Positions 51,176-60,092 of a stretch of 64,000 nt of DNA are shown one piece after another. The DNA is from DATACQ01 sp036555515 (GTDB taxonomy: Bacteria; Desulfobacterota; Binatia; UBA9968), in contig DATBLC010000264.1 of the NCBI GenBank assembly GCA_036555515.1, forward strand, positions 33,007 through 97,006, in the 5' to 3' direction. Below the pieces are notes generated by a model. It had not been told where the DNA came from. It searched no databases and saw only the letters and a program-made list of their open reading frames with translations. The translations under genes were made by a program, and so were the position numbers. Each line of letters opens with the position of its first letter. Position 1 is the stretch's first letter.

Positions 51176-52288
51176 TCAAACCCCTAGATAATAGTATACC
51201 ACGGAAAAAATGCCGTCGGTGATGGCGATGAGAATAATTCCGCTAACGACGGCGCTGGTGGTCGATTCTCCCACCGCGGTGGCGCCGGTGCGGGTTTGCA
51301 AGCCGCGCAGGCAGCCGATGGCGGCGACGAGAATGCCGAACACGAAAGCTTTGAGCAATCCGCCGAGCAGCGATCCATAGGTCACAGCGTACTGGACCTG
51401 GTGAAAAAACGTAATCAAGGGAAAGCCCAGGGACAGCATCACGACCGAGCCGCCCATCAACCCCAACAGATCCGCGAAGACCGTCAACAACGGCGTCATC
51501 GCGACGGCGGCGACCACCCGGGTAACGACCAGAAAGCGCACCGGATCGAGGCCCATGGTTTTCAGCGCGTCAATTTCTTCGCGGACCTTCATAGTGCCCA
51601 GCTCCGCGGCGAAGGCGGAGCCGGAGCGCCCCGCGAGAATGATCGCGGTCATCAGCGGACCCAATTCCCGTAGCATCGACAGCGCGATCAGATTGGCCAC
51701 GAATAGTTCGGCGCCGAAATGGCGCAGCGGCACCGCCGCTTGAAACGCCATGATGAGGCCCATGAGAAAGCTGATTAGCGCTACGATGGGCAAGGCGTTG
51801 ATGCCGGCGGCTTCCGCAACGCTGAGCGCGTCGCGCCAGCGCACGCTGCGCGGATACAGCGCGGAATGGACCAGCGCGACCGTGAGCTCGCCGACAAAGC
51901 TGATCAGCGAGCGGGTATCGCGCCACACGTCCACCACCGCTGCGCCGACCTCTTCGGCAAGACCGGCGTGCCGTGGCTGCGCTTCCATCGTGTCCGCCAA
52001 ATTGCCGGGGTCCCAGGCCTCCAACAAGTGCTGAAACTCCGGACGCAGGCCGCGGATTTCGAAACGGCCGGGAGACTTCCGGCGCTGGTTGCGCAACTGC
52101 ACCAACAGGGCGATCCCTGAGCCATCGCAATAATCGATGTGTGAGGCGTCGAGCACGACGCTACCCGCGCCGGCAACGAGTTTCGTCGCCCTGCGCCAGA
52201 TTTTTCCGGTGTTGGCGGAATCCAACCGCCCTTCGATGGCGAAGGTTAACATGCCATCGCTGGATTCTTGTACGCGCAATTCCGTCAC
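51176..52288 (-). CDS. mlaE: MlaE permease with N-terminal STAS domain (MlaB-MlaE fusion)
   Basis: The 370-residue protein starts with a STAS domain (about 1-100; VVLDASHIDYCDGSGIALLVQL contains the characteristic D-x-S/G loop). It continues as an MlaE permease with LISFLMGLIMAFQAAVPLRHFGAELFVANLIALSMLRELGPLMTA, split by the conserved glutamate, and FAAELGTMKVREEIDALKTMGLDP. In E. coli the STAS protein MlaB is separate; here it is fused to the permease, a common variant in this family. GTG 52288 is the start; no clear ribosome site is seen. It heads the operon mlaE-mlaF-mlaD-lipoprotein. Confidence 0.92.
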   Translation of the reverse strand: MTELRVQESSDGMLTFAIEGRLDSANTGKIWRRATKLVAGAGSVVLDASHIDYCDGSGIALLVQLRNQRRKSPGRFEIRGLRPEFQHLLEAWDPGNLADTMEAQPRHAGLAEEVGAAVVDVWRDTRSLISFVGELTVALVHSALYPRSVRWRDALSVAEAAGINALPIVALISFLMGLIMAFQAAVPLRHFGAELFVANLIALSMLRELGPLMTAIILAGRSGSAFAAELGTMKVREEIDALKTMGLDPVRFLVVTRVVAAVAMTPLLTVFADLLGLMGGSVVMLSLGFPLITFFHQVQYAVTYGSLLGGLLKAFVFGILVAAIGCLRGLQTRTGATAVGESTTSAVVSGIILIAITDGIFSVVYYYLGV

Positions 52289-52410
52289 GATTGGGCCGAT
52301 CTCGAATTTCCGAGTCTTGATGGCGAAACGCCGGGCAAGCCAGCTCGACGTTCAGATTGAGTTATTTTCGCAGGTAATGAAACCCGGCGCAAATTCAGAC
52401 GGCGACCCGC

Positions 52411-53703
52411 TTACCTCCGCGGCATGGTCATCGACATGCTCAGCGCCGCGGACAAGAGCAGCGCGGCGGCGAACAGCGAGAATGAAATTACGTAACTGCC
52501 CGTGGCGTCGAACAGAAACCCGAAGAACGGCGCGCCGGCCGCCCCGAAACCATGGGTGACGAGAATGCCGAGGCCGCGTACCATGCCCAGGGATACCCTG
52601 CCGAAATAGTGCGCCCAGATTACCTCTTGAAGCACCCAGCTGCCGCCGAGGCCGATACCGTAGAGAAAAAATCCGACGTACAGATTCGCCACGCCCGGGC
52701 CGGCGATGGCGCAGCCGATGCCGGCCGCCTGGATCAAAAACTTGACGAGGGTCGCGATGCGAATATCCATGCGATCGCTGACAAAGCCCCAGACCAGCGT
52801 CGATCCCAGCTGAGTAGAAGCAATGATGCTGAGCACCGTCGCAGCGACGATACCGGAATGACCCAAGTCAAGCACATAAGCGAACACATGGAGATTAAGG
52901 CCAGCGATGCCGACATTGGCCATGCCGAACATGAAACAGATGAGCCAAAAGGTACGCGTGCGCAACACTTCGTTACGCCGCCATACGATTTCTTCGGAGC
53001 TGTCGAGATGTCGCTCGGGCTGACGTGCGCTAGCACTCGCGCCCGGCGCAAAGGCAGTCTCACCTGCCCCGTCGGGCTTGAGCCCCATGTCTTCCGGGCT
53101 GCGCCGCATAAAGACTATCGCCGGAATCACCACCAGCACCAGGGTCACGGCGCCGAAGATTGCCCATGTGTAACGCCAGCCCACCCAGGCGAAAAGCGCG
53201 GCGGTGGCGAAGGGAATCCCGACCTTCGATATCCCTTGGCCTGTACCCGCGATGGCAATGGCGCGGCCCCGTTTTTTGACGAACCAGCGCGACACTGTCA
53301 CCGCCACCACCATGTGACACATGAACACACCGCCGGTGGTAACGAACAGCCAGCGGATGACGAAAAACTGCCAGAACGCGGCGACCTGACTCAATAGCAG
53401 GAAGCCGACGCCCGCCACCAAAGCGCCGCCGGCCATCAGCCAGCGCCCGCCGTATCGGTCGACGCAGGGACCGACGAACGGCGCGACGAAAGCGCCAATG
53501 AGAATTTCCCCTGAGCGCAGCAGGGAAAAGACGCCGCGCGACACGCTCAAGTCTTCGGTGAGCGGCCGGAGAAACACGCTCAGCGTGCTCGACATGTGAA
53601 AAGCGCAGACCAGATGGGAAAGAAAACCGACGGCGACGATATACCAGCCGTAAAAAATGCCCGTTTTGCGGCCAAAAGAATTAGCGAAAAAATTGGCTGG
53701 CAT
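52411..53703 (-). CDS. Major facilitator superfamily transporter
   Basis: The 430-residue protein has twelve likely membrane helices, starting GIFYGWYIVAVGFLSHLVCAF. The MFS motif GPCVDRYGGRWLM lies after TM2 and a charged central loop (MRRSPEDMGLKPDG) joins the halves. GWYIV starts and 'SPEDMGL.PDG' loops are typical of the oxalate/formate-monocarboxylate MFS group. ATG 53703 is chosen because the longer frame upstream has no conserved sequence. The substrate is unassigned. A paralogue lies at 38939-40180. Confidence 0.9.
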   Translation of the reverse strand: MPANFFANSFGRKTGIFYGWYIVAVGFLSHLVCAFHMSSTLSVFLRPLTEDLSVSRGVFSLLRSGEILIGAFVAPFVGPCVDRYGGRWLMAGGALVAGVGFLLLSQVAAFWQFFVIRWLFVTTGGVFMCHMVVAVTVSRWFVKKRGRAIAIAGTGQGISKVGIPFATAALFAWVGWRYTWAIFGAVTLVLVVIPAIVFMRRSPEDMGLKPDGAGETAFAPGASASARQPERHLDSSEEIVWRRNEVLRTRTFWLICFMFGMANVGIAGLNLHVFAYVLDLGHSGIVAATVLSIIASTQLGSTLVWGFVSDRMDIRIATLVKFLIQAAGIGCAIAGPGVANLYVGFFLYGIGLGGSWVLQEVIWAHYFGRVSLGMVRGLGILVTHGFGAAGAPFFGFLFDATGSYVISFSLFAAALLLSAALSMSMTMPRR

Positions 53704-54013
53704 GCGGTGACATCGATCGAAGGAAATTTTAACGTAGCAAGGATCGCGCAGTTTGTAAAAGCAAGCATTCGAAGTTGGAAAAAGTTCAGTTTGGGTCAAA
53801 ATCTCTCTATCGGTTCGGCATGACAATTCACCTGCTTGTCATTTCGAGCCCTTCGGCTAAGCTTCAGGGTAAACTCTGCGAGAAATCTTTCTTGCTTTCC
53901 GGATACGAGGGCGACTTCTAATTGAACCACGGCCGCAGTCGGTTTGATCGACGGTGGAACGACGAGATATATATATACAGTAGAGTTAACGAGCATGCAT
54001 GGAGGGTTTGCCC
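53704..54013. other. Intergenic region with degraded dispersed repeat, no gene seen
   Basis: These 310 bp lie between divergent genes. At about 53836-53895, CTTGTCATTTCGAGCCC and GCGAGAAATCTTTC resemble the common GTCATTTCGA..GAGAAATCTT dispersed repeat, probably degraded. A short (TA)n run occurs at about 53968-53978. The SD sequence GGAGGG of the next gene is at 54001-54006. Confidence 0.5.
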
Positions 54014-54364
54014 ATGGCAAGCAAAGGACTATCTCACGTCGCGCTTAAGACGCGCGACTTGAAAAGCACCGAAGACTTTTACACCGGCATCCTGGGCCTC
54101 AAAGTCGCGTTCCAGCACCCGCCGGGCATGATCTTTCTCACCACGCCGGGGAGCAACGACCTTTTGAATTTCGTCAAAAGCGACAAGCCGGCGTCGGGCA
54201 GCCAAGGCTTGGACCATATCGGTTTCAGAGTGACCGGCGCTGCGCTGAAGCGCATGGAGAAAAAGCTCAAAGAGCGCAACGTCGAGATCGAAGGGCGGCG
54301 CGGCAAGAGCGCTATTTATATTTCCGATCCCAACGGCTACCAGATCGAATTTTACTGCGACTAA
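54014..54364 (+). CDS. VOC (glyoxalase/dioxygenase) superfamily protein
   Basis: The 116-residue protein is one complete VOC module. It contains LSHVALKTRDLKSTEDFYTGILGLKV, GLDHIGFRVTG and ISDPNGYQIEFYCD, which place His8, the GLDH histidine and the final Glu as likely metal ligands. GGAGGG lies eight bases before ATG 54014. The substrate is unknown; the fold serves glyoxalases, extradiol dioxygenases and resistance proteins. It is flanked by unrelated genes on the opposite strand. Confidence 0.87.
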   Translation: MASKGLSHVALKTRDLKSTEDFYTGILGLKVAFQHPPGMIFLTTPGSNDLLNFVKSDKPASGSQGLDHIGFRVTGAALKRMEKKLKERNVEIEGRRGKSAIYISDPNGYQIEFYCD

Positions 54365-54406
54365 ACGGGGGCGCGCAAAAGTCGCGAGGAATCCCTGGAG
54401 AGCGCC

Positions 54407-55471
54407 TTACGGGTCAAACAATCCCAGCTGCGGCGAATTAGACGGCCGGCGAAAGTGCACCGTGGAAAACTCCGGCCAACGCCGGGTAATCCCCGCTTTT
54501 CGTATTGCGAGCCGGAACAGCTCCTTCATCTGCTCGGCGTAGACGCCCTCGCCGCGCATGCGGGATTGGAAATTCGCGTCGTTCAACTTACCGCCGCGAA
54601 TGGCGCGGATGCGGTTGAGAACTTTCTCTTTGCGCTCGGGATAATGGTGCTCCAGCCATTGCTCGAAGAGAGCCTTCACGGCGAACGGCAGGCGCAGCGC
54701 GACGTAGCCGCCGAAAGTCGCGCCGGCTCGGGCTGCCGCTTGGGCGATGGCCGGCGCTTCGGAGTCCGTCAGCCCCGGAATCATCGGGGCTTGCAAATAG
54801 CCGACCGGGATGCCCGCGCCGGCAAACACCTCGATGGCCGCCAGCCGGCGCGCCGGCCTGGAGGCGCGGGGTTCCAGCAATGAAGACAACTGGTGGTCCA
54901 GCGTCGTCAAAGAAATAGTCACGCCGACGCAGTCGTAACGCGCAAGCTCGGCAAGAATATCGATGTCCCGTGTGGCCAGGTAATTTTTGGTAATGATGAC
55001 GACGGGATTGCGGAATTCCAGACAGACTTCCAGACAGCGGCGCGTAATCTGTTTTATTTTCTCCACTGGCTGATAACAATCGGTTACGCCGCTCATGCCC
55101 AAGAGCTGCGGCCGCCACTTCGGACTGGAGAACTCTTTGCGCAACAATTCTGGAGCGTCCTCCTTCACCATGATTTTGGTTTCGAAGTCCAACCCTGACG
55201 AGAAGCCAAGATATTCATGGGTCGGGCGCGCATAGCAGTATACGCATCCATGCTCGCAGCCGCGGTAGGGATTGACGCTGGCGTCAAAACCAACGTCCGG
55301 GCTGTCATTGTAAGCGATGATCGACTGGGAGCGATCGCTGAGAAATTGCGTGTGGGGGGAAGAGATCTCGTCGCTGCAATCCGGCGCCTCCGGAACACGC
55401 TCAACGGTCTCGAAGCGATTCTTCGGATTGCTGGCCGATCCGCGGCCGTGGATCGGACCGAGGCTTCTCAT
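54407..55471 (-). CDS. Radical SAM protein, PA0069/SplB-like family
   Basis: The 354-residue protein has the radical SAM cluster motif YRGCEHGCVYCYARP (C-X3-C-X2-C) preceded by GFDASVNPYRG. It also has MSGVTDCYQPVEKIKQITRRCLE and ITKNYLATRDIDILAEL. This is the pattern of the PA0069 family, related to spore photoproduct lyase. In many genomes its function is unproven; DNA repair or nucleic-acid modification is often suggested. It lies 6 bp after the Rho_N-like gene on the same strand. The endonuclease III gene is divergent nearby. Confidence 0.9.
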   Translation of the reverse strand: MRSLGPIHGRGSASNPKNRFETVERVPEAPDCSDEISSPHTQFLSDRSQSIIAYNDSPDVGFDASVNPYRGCEHGCVYCYARPTHEYLGFSSGLDFETKIMVKEDAPELLRKEFSSPKWRPQLLGMSGVTDCYQPVEKIKQITRRCLEVCLEFRNPVVIITKNYLATRDIDILAELARYDCVGVTISLTTLDHQLSSLLEPRASRPARRLAAIEVFAGAGIPVGYLQAPMIPGLTDSEAPAIAQAAARAGATFGGYVALRLPFAVKALFEQWLEHHYPERKEKVLNRIRAIRGGKLNDANFQSRMRGEGVYAEQMKELFRLAIRKAGITRRWPEFSTVHFRRPSNSPQLGLFDP

Positions 55472-55477
55472 GAAAGC

Positions 55478-55855
55478 TTATCCGGCGGCCGGTGCCGCTG
55501 CAGGCGCAGGTTGCGCGGCCCTTCTTGCCGCCGCAGTCTTCGCCTCACGGGCCAGATGACGGGTTAGCCGCTTCTCCAGCTTGATTTTTCTTTGTATCCG
55601 TTTGAGTTTTTTCCGATCGCCGCTCGCGGCCGACAATTCCACTTTCTGTTTTTTGAGCCCGCGAATGTCCAGTTTGATGGCGTGAATCGCGTGGGTGTCC
55701 TTGAAAGCTTCGTCGAAGGTGATTCCCTTGGCGGCGGCGATGGCCTTGATCAGCGCCTCTTTTTCCATGCCGCCCACGCCCTGAAGATCAGTCACTTCCT
55801 TGGCTAGTTCGCGTAACTTCGGCAGCGTGAGTCTCTGAATTTCTTTCAATTCCAT
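55478..55855 (-). CDS. Rho_N-domain-like small basic protein
   Basis: The 125-residue product begins MELKEIQRLTLPKLRELAKE with a helix-turn-helix of the Rho N-terminal (SAP-like) type, followed by GVGGMEKEALIKAIAAAKGI. The rest is strongly basic and helical (KKLKRIQRKIKLEKRLTRHL) with an Ala/Pro tail, consistent with RNA or DNA binding. ATG 55855 is chosen because GGGAGG lies about ten bases upstream. It precedes the radical SAM gene by 6 bp and is divergent from nth, 60 bp away. Confidence 0.78.
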   Translation of the reverse strand: MELKEIQRLTLPKLRELAKEVTDLQGVGGMEKEALIKAIAAAKGITFDEAFKDTHAIHAIKLDIRGLKKQKVELSAASGDRKKLKRIQRKIKLEKRLTRHLAREAKTAAARRAAQPAPAAAPAAG

Positions 55856-55915
55856 CCGGCAAGTCCTCCCTTTGACAATCTGTAATCTGGTAGCATATTT
55901 TCTTCTATAACCAAA

Positions 55916-56617
55916 ATGGTAACAGCCCGCAAATTCACCTCGAAACCGGCGCCGAAATCGCAGGCGGTCAAGAAAATAATCGCACGGCTGGAAAAGGCTC
56001 ATTCCGCCGCCAAGCTCGACCTCGACTTCACCAATCCGCTGGAGCTTTTAGTCGCTCTCATCCTCGCCGCCCAAGCGCGGGACGAGCTCGTCAATCAAGT
56101 CACCGCGCAACTGTTCCGGATCCACAAGACTGCGGCCGACTATACCCAAGCGCCGCTGGCCGGACTCGAGCAACTTATTCGCAAGATCAATTTCTATCGC
56201 AATAAAGCCAAGTCGATTCAGAATTGCTGCAAAGCTTTGGTTGAGCACTTCGGCGGCAAGGTTCCAGATCGACTGGAAGAGCTGCTCACGTTGCCGGGCG
56301 TCGGCCGAAAAACCGCCAACATCGTTCTCGGCAATGCCTTCGGCCAAGACACCATCGGTGTCGACACCCATGTCATGCGTCTGTCGCAGCGGCTCGGGCT
56401 GACAAAAAACACGAATCCCGACAAGATCGAATTCGACTTGATGCCGCTTGTGCCGGAAAAAAAACGGGTCCGCTTCTGTCATCTGCTGCAATATCACGGC
56501 CGGCGGGTTTGCTTCGCAAAAAAGCCCAAGTGCCCGGAGTGCAGCATAAGGGCTCTCTGTCCGTTCCCGGGGAAAACCCGTACCCTGCCTACACCTCAAA
56601 CTCGGCGTGGCAAATAA
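55916..56617 (+). CDS. nth: Endonuclease III (DNA glycosylase/AP lyase)
   Basis: The 233-residue protein has the helix-hairpin-helix segment ELLTLPGVGRKTANIVLGNAF with the catalytic lysine and VDTHVMRLSQRLGL with the catalytic aspartate. The C-terminal 4Fe-4S loop is C-X6-C-X2-C-X5-C (CFAKKPKCPECSIRALC). It removes oxidised pyrimidines in base excision repair. An N-terminal extension of about 20 residues precedes the usual start. The intergenic region shared with the Rho_N-like gene is 60 bp. Confidence 0.95.
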   Translation: MVTARKFTSKPAPKSQAVKKIIARLEKAHSAAKLDLDFTNPLELLVALILAAQARDELVNQVTAQLFRIHKTAADYTQAPLAGLEQLIRKINFYRNKAKSIQNCCKALVEHFGGKVPDRLEELLTLPGVGRKTANIVLGNAFGQDTIGVDTHVMRLSQRLGLTKNTNPDKIEFDLMPLVPEKKRVRFCHLLQYHGRRVCFAKKPKCPECSIRALCPFPGKTRTLPTPQTRRGK

Positions 56618-56704
56618 GGTAAGTTTCGAATCCGAACGGGACCGGGCGCGATCGATCTAATCGACCCGGGTCAAGATCCTATCTAGTCACTGCCGGCCAA
56701 GTCT

Positions 56705-56722
56705 GGTATCATTAATGATGCC
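56705..56722. promoter_or_regulatory. 18-bp near-perfect palindrome, possible operator
   Basis: GGTATCATTAATGATGCC is a dyad with one mismatched pair, 25-42 bp upstream of the alpha/beta hydrolase start. The position fits an operator; no cognate regulator is adjacent. Confidence 0.35.
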
Positions 56723-56746
56723 GAGCGATCGATCTAGGTGCACTCA

Positions 56747-57505
56747 ATGACGCCCATCATCCACCTTCTCGAGCCTCCCAGGCCGTCCGGCCTGATTCGC
56801 GAAGCGCGCAGCTTTCTAGAGTTGCCAAAACTACTGTTCCGCGCCCTCGACCTCGCTAAACAGCCCAGGGGCCGTGGCGAACCCGTTCTCGTCCTGCCCG
56901 GCTACCGCGCCGGCGATGCCTCGACGGCGATCCTCAAGAGCTATTTGCGGTTGTTGGGGTATCACGTCAGTGGATGGCATCTGGGACGTAATTCCGGGGA
57001 AGTTTCCGAGGTCTTGCCGCGTATATTAAAGCGGCTGTTTTCGATGCACCGCCGCACCAAGCAGCAGGTTCGCATCATCGGCTGGAGTTTCGGCGGCTTT
57101 ATCGCCCGAGAACTCGCCCGGGAGCGTCCCGAGCTCATCCACCGAGTCATCACCCTAGGCACGCCCGTCGTCGGTGGCCCCAAGTATACCGTTTTCGCCG
57201 CAAGGCTTCGGCGCAAAGGCGTCGACCTGGACGCCATGGAAGCTGAGATCGCGTCCCGCAATAGCATCACCCTGGAAACGCCGGTCACGGCGATTTACTC
57301 CCGCGCCGACGCCATGGTGGCATGGCAAGCTTGCATCGACCGCAATGGATCAAATGTCGAACACGTGGAAGTCGGCACAACCCACATGGGCTTCGGCATT
57401 TCACCGGAAGTCTATATGATTATCGCCCAACGTCTAGCGAACAGCTCAGATGCATCATGTGCCGTTGCGCCAACCAAGAGTCCCTTGCGCCAGCGGCAGC
57501 GCTGA
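56747..57505 (+). CDS. Alpha/beta hydrolase, lipase/PGAP1-like
   Basis: The 252-residue protein has the hydrolase nucleophile elbow IIGWSFGGFIAREL (G-x-S-x-G). It is preceded by EPVLVLPGYRAGDASTAILKSYLRLLGY, an oxyanion-hole region of lipase class. A candidate acid lies in AIYSRADAMV and the histidine in VGTTHMGFG. There is no signal peptide, so it is cytoplasmic or peripheral. ATG 56747 is used; GTG 56738 is also possible. Probably an esterase or lipase of unknown substrate. Confidence 0.85.
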   Translation: MTPIIHLLEPPRPSGLIREARSFLELPKLLFRALDLAKQPRGRGEPVLVLPGYRAGDASTAILKSYLRLLGYHVSGWHLGRNSGEVSEVLPRILKRLFSMHRRTKQQVRIIGWSFGGFIARELARERPELIHRVITLGTPVVGGPKYTVFAARLRRKGVDLDAMEAEIASRNSITLETPVTAIYSRADAMVAWQACIDRNGSNVEHVEVGTTHMGFGISPEVYMIIAQRLANSSDASCAVAPTKSPLRQRQR

Positions 57506-57538
57506 AGATTCCCTATAAACACTCTGTGACGCACGAGG

Positions 57539-58024
57539 ATGTCTGGATCTTTAGCGCTCTTGGTTATCGCGGCTCTGATAGTCGCAGTCGGTCTTGCCGG
57601 CCTCATGCTCCCGGGCATCCCGGGCGCGCCGTTGCTCTTCGCCGGACTCGTCCTAGCCGCGTGGGCTGAAGACTTTGCCTACGTCGGCATAAAAACCATC
57701 GCCATCCTGGGCGTGCTTGCGTTACTTAACTACGGGGTGGATTTTTGGGCAACGATGTACGGCGCAAAACGATTCGGCGCTTCCAAGCGCGCCATCGTCG
57801 GCGCGCTAATCGGGGCGGCCATTGGGATATTTTTCGGATTACCCGGTGTCATATTTGGCCCATTTATCGGCGCGGCGATCGGCGAACTGACGGCCCGCCG
57901 CGGCCTGCACGACGCTGCCCGCGCCGGCTTTGGGGCGACCATCGGTATTGTCCTCGGCGCCGCACTGAAAATTGCTCTCGCCTTTACGATGATCGGCGTG
58001 TTTGCCGTCGCGCGGTTCTTCTGA
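57539..58024 (+). CDS. DUF456 family membrane protein
   Basis: The 161-residue protein consists almost wholly of hydrophobic segments with glycine-rich turns: GLAGLMLPGIPGAPLLFAGLVLAAW, IVGALIGAAIGIFFGLPGVIFGPFIGAAIGE and FGATIGIVLGAALKIALAF. The P-G-x-PG-xPL and FGPFIGA motifs define DUF456. The glycine zippers suggest tight helix packing in the inner membrane. Its role is unknown. It lies 33 bp after the hydrolase gene and 100 bp before tctA on the same strand. Confidence 0.87.
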   Translation: MSGSLALLVIAALIVAVGLAGLMLPGIPGAPLLFAGLVLAAWAEDFAYVGIKTIAILGVLALLNYGVDFWATMYGAKRFGASKRAIVGALIGAAIGIFFGLPGVIFGPFIGAAIGELTARRGLHDAARAGFGATIGIVLGAALKIALAFTMIGVFAVARFF

Positions 58025-58124
58025 AATCGTCGGCTGTCCCGCCTGCTTGGGCCAGAAAGTCCCTTTACCCGCAATCTGTGGTAATCTCGCATTGCCCGCA
58101 GTTGATAAATCGACGGTCAATACG

Positions 58125-59627
58125 ATGCTAGAGTCTTTAACCAGCCTTGCCTTCGGCTTTAACATCGCGTTGCAGCCGCAAAATCTTCTCTATTGCTTTA
58201 TCGGCGTCAGCATGGGAACCCTGGTCGGCGTTCTCCCTGGAATCGGTCCTACGGCAACGATTGCTCTACTGTTGCCGGCTACTTTCAAACTCAGTCCGAT
58301 TTCCGCCATCATCATGCTTTCAGGCATCTGTTACGGCGCCATGTACGGCGGCTCGACTACTTCTATTTTACTCAATATCCCCGGCGAGGCCTCTTCGGTA
58401 GTTACCTGTCTGGATGGCTACCAAATGGCCCGTAAAGGCCGGCCGGGGCCGGCTCTGGGAATCTCCGCATTTGGTTCTTTCATTGCCGGCACCGTCAGTA
58501 TCTTCGGTCTTATCCTTCTGGCACCGACCCTCGCCGATTTTGCTCTCAAGTTTGGGCCGCCCGAGTACTTCGCCCTCATGGTTATGGGCCTGGCTGTAGT
58601 CGCTTATCTGGCCAGAAAATCAATGGCGAAGGCTCTGATGATGGCGCTCTTCGGCATCATCCTGGGATGCGTCGGCCTGGACCCGATCACCGCGACGCCT
58701 CGGTTTACGTTCGGTATATTGGACCTTGCGGACGGCATCGGCATAGCGCCGGTGGTTATGGGTCTATTCGGCATTGCTGAAGTGCTGGAGAATTTGGGCG
58801 TGCTGACCAAGGCCGAAGTCTTCGCCGGAAAAATCAAGGGGCTCTTCCCCAATCGTGAAGACTGGCAACGAGCCATAGGTCCGATAGCGCGTGGGTCCTT
58901 GCTGGGGTTTTTGCTCGGGCTTCTGCCCGGCGTGGGAGCCATCGTGCCGCAATTTTTGAGCTACGCCCTGGAAAAAAGACTCTCGCGCCATCCGGAACGT
59001 TTTGGTCACGGCGAGATCGAGGGGGTGGCCGCCCCCGAGGCTTGCAATAACGCCGCGGTGGGCGGAACCTTCATTCCCCTACTGAGCCTCGGTATCCCTT
59101 CGAACGCTATGACCGCGATTCTCTTGGGAGCGCTGATGATTTACGGCTTGCCTCCCGGACCCTTGCTCATCAAGAACTCCCCGGATCTGTTCTGGGGAGT
59201 GATCGCGAGCATGTATATCGGCAATATCATGCTCTTGATTCTTAACTTGCCGCTCATTCCCATATGGGTGCGCATCTTGAAGATTCCGTACTCTTATCTT
59301 TCCTCGTTTATCATCCTCTTTTGCTTGATCGGCGCCTATAGCCTCAACAATAATACCGCCGATATTTATATTGCGGTCATTTTCAGCCTGGTGGGCCTGC
59401 TGATGAAAAAGTTCGCCTTCGAGCCCGCGCCTCTAGTGCTGGCCTTCGTCTTGGGGCCTCTGCTTGAGACGGCATTGCGGCGCTCGCTTATTCTGTCCGA
59501 TGGCAGTCTCCTGATTTTTGTTCAACGGCCCATTTCGGCCGTTTTCATTTTGTTTGCCTTTCTTTTGCTCGTGATTCCGCTCTTCAGCAAATTAAGATTG
59601 GCGCGCGGGCTCAGTGAAGAGGACTAG
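58125..59627 (+). CDS. tctA: Tripartite tricarboxylate transporter large membrane subunit TctA
   Basis: The 500-residue protein has about twelve membrane segments and the TctA signatures GVLPGIGPTATIALLLP and YGAMYGGSTTSILLNIPGE. Further marks are EGVAAPEACNNAAVGGTFIPLLSLGIP and the C-terminal PLVLAFVLGPLLETALRRSL. ATG 58125 is chosen by homology (LESLTSLAFGFNIAL); the ribosome site is weak. It overlaps tctB by 14 bp. With TctB and TctC it forms a secondary, binding-protein-dependent importer of carboxylates. Confidence 0.94.
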   Translation: MLESLTSLAFGFNIALQPQNLLYCFIGVSMGTLVGVLPGIGPTATIALLLPATFKLSPISAIIMLSGICYGAMYGGSTTSILLNIPGEASSVVTCLDGYQMARKGRPGPALGISAFGSFIAGTVSIFGLILLAPTLADFALKFGPPEYFALMVMGLAVVAYLARKSMAKALMMALFGIILGCVGLDPITATPRFTFGILDLADGIGIAPVVMGLFGIAEVLENLGVLTKAEVFAGKIKGLFPNREDWQRAIGPIARGSLLGFLLGLLPGVGAIVPQFLSYALEKRLSRHPERFGHGEIEGVAAPEACNNAAVGGTFIPLLSLGIPSNAMTAILLGALMIYGLPPGPLLIKNSPDLFWGVIASMYIGNIMLLILNLPLIPIWVRILKIPYSYLSSFIILFCLIGAYSLNNNTADIYIAVIFSLVGLLMKKFAFEPAPLVLAFVLGPLLETALRRSLILSDGSLLIFVQRPISAVFILFAFLLLVIPLFSKLRLARGLSEED

Positions 59628-60075
59628 ATTCACCGCCGCCAGCGTCGTCGCTCTTTTCTGGGTTGCCGTGGGCATCCTGGTATGTTATGGGGCGACCGGC
59701 CTGGGCTTGGGCAGCGTCACGGAACCTGAATCCGGCTTCATCTTCTTCTGGTCGGGGCTGATCTTGGTGATCTTGTCGCTCGTGGCTCTCGCCGAGTCTG
59801 TGCGCGGGTCGGCGGAGGGAATCCCAGAGATCGGAGAAATGAATTGGGCTAAGATCACTCTGGTTCTCTTGTCTCTCTTGTTATATGCCTTCTTTTTGGT
59901 AAGGCTCGGTTTTGTGGTAACGACGTTTGTCCTGTTGAGTTTTCTGCTCGGCTTGATCGAGGGAAAAAACTGGATTCGCGCCTTTGGGGTCGCAAGCGCT
60001 GCCGTGCTGGGAAGCTTTGCGATTTTCGAGCTGTGGCTAAAAATCAGGCTTCCCAAGGGGATCTTCGGTTTCTGA
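59614..60075 (+). CDS. tctB: Tripartite tricarboxylate transporter small membrane subunit TctB
   Basis: The 153-residue protein has four predicted membrane helices, with GLGSVTEPESGFIFFWSGLILVILS as the most TctB-like segment. The sequence is poorly conserved in the family, so the call rests on size, helix pattern and position between tctA and tctC. GTG 59614 starts inside tctA (14-bp overlap), indicating translational coupling. Confidence 0.88.
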   Translation: MKRTRFTAASVVALFWVAVGILVCYGATGLGLGSVTEPESGFIFFWSGLILVILSLVALAESVRGSAEGIPEIGEMNWAKITLVLLSLLLYAFFLVRLGFVVTTFVLLSFLLGLIEGKNWIRAFGVASAAVLGSFAIFELWLKIRLPKGIFGF

Positions 60076-60092
60076 TCGGGAAGGAGAAAAGG

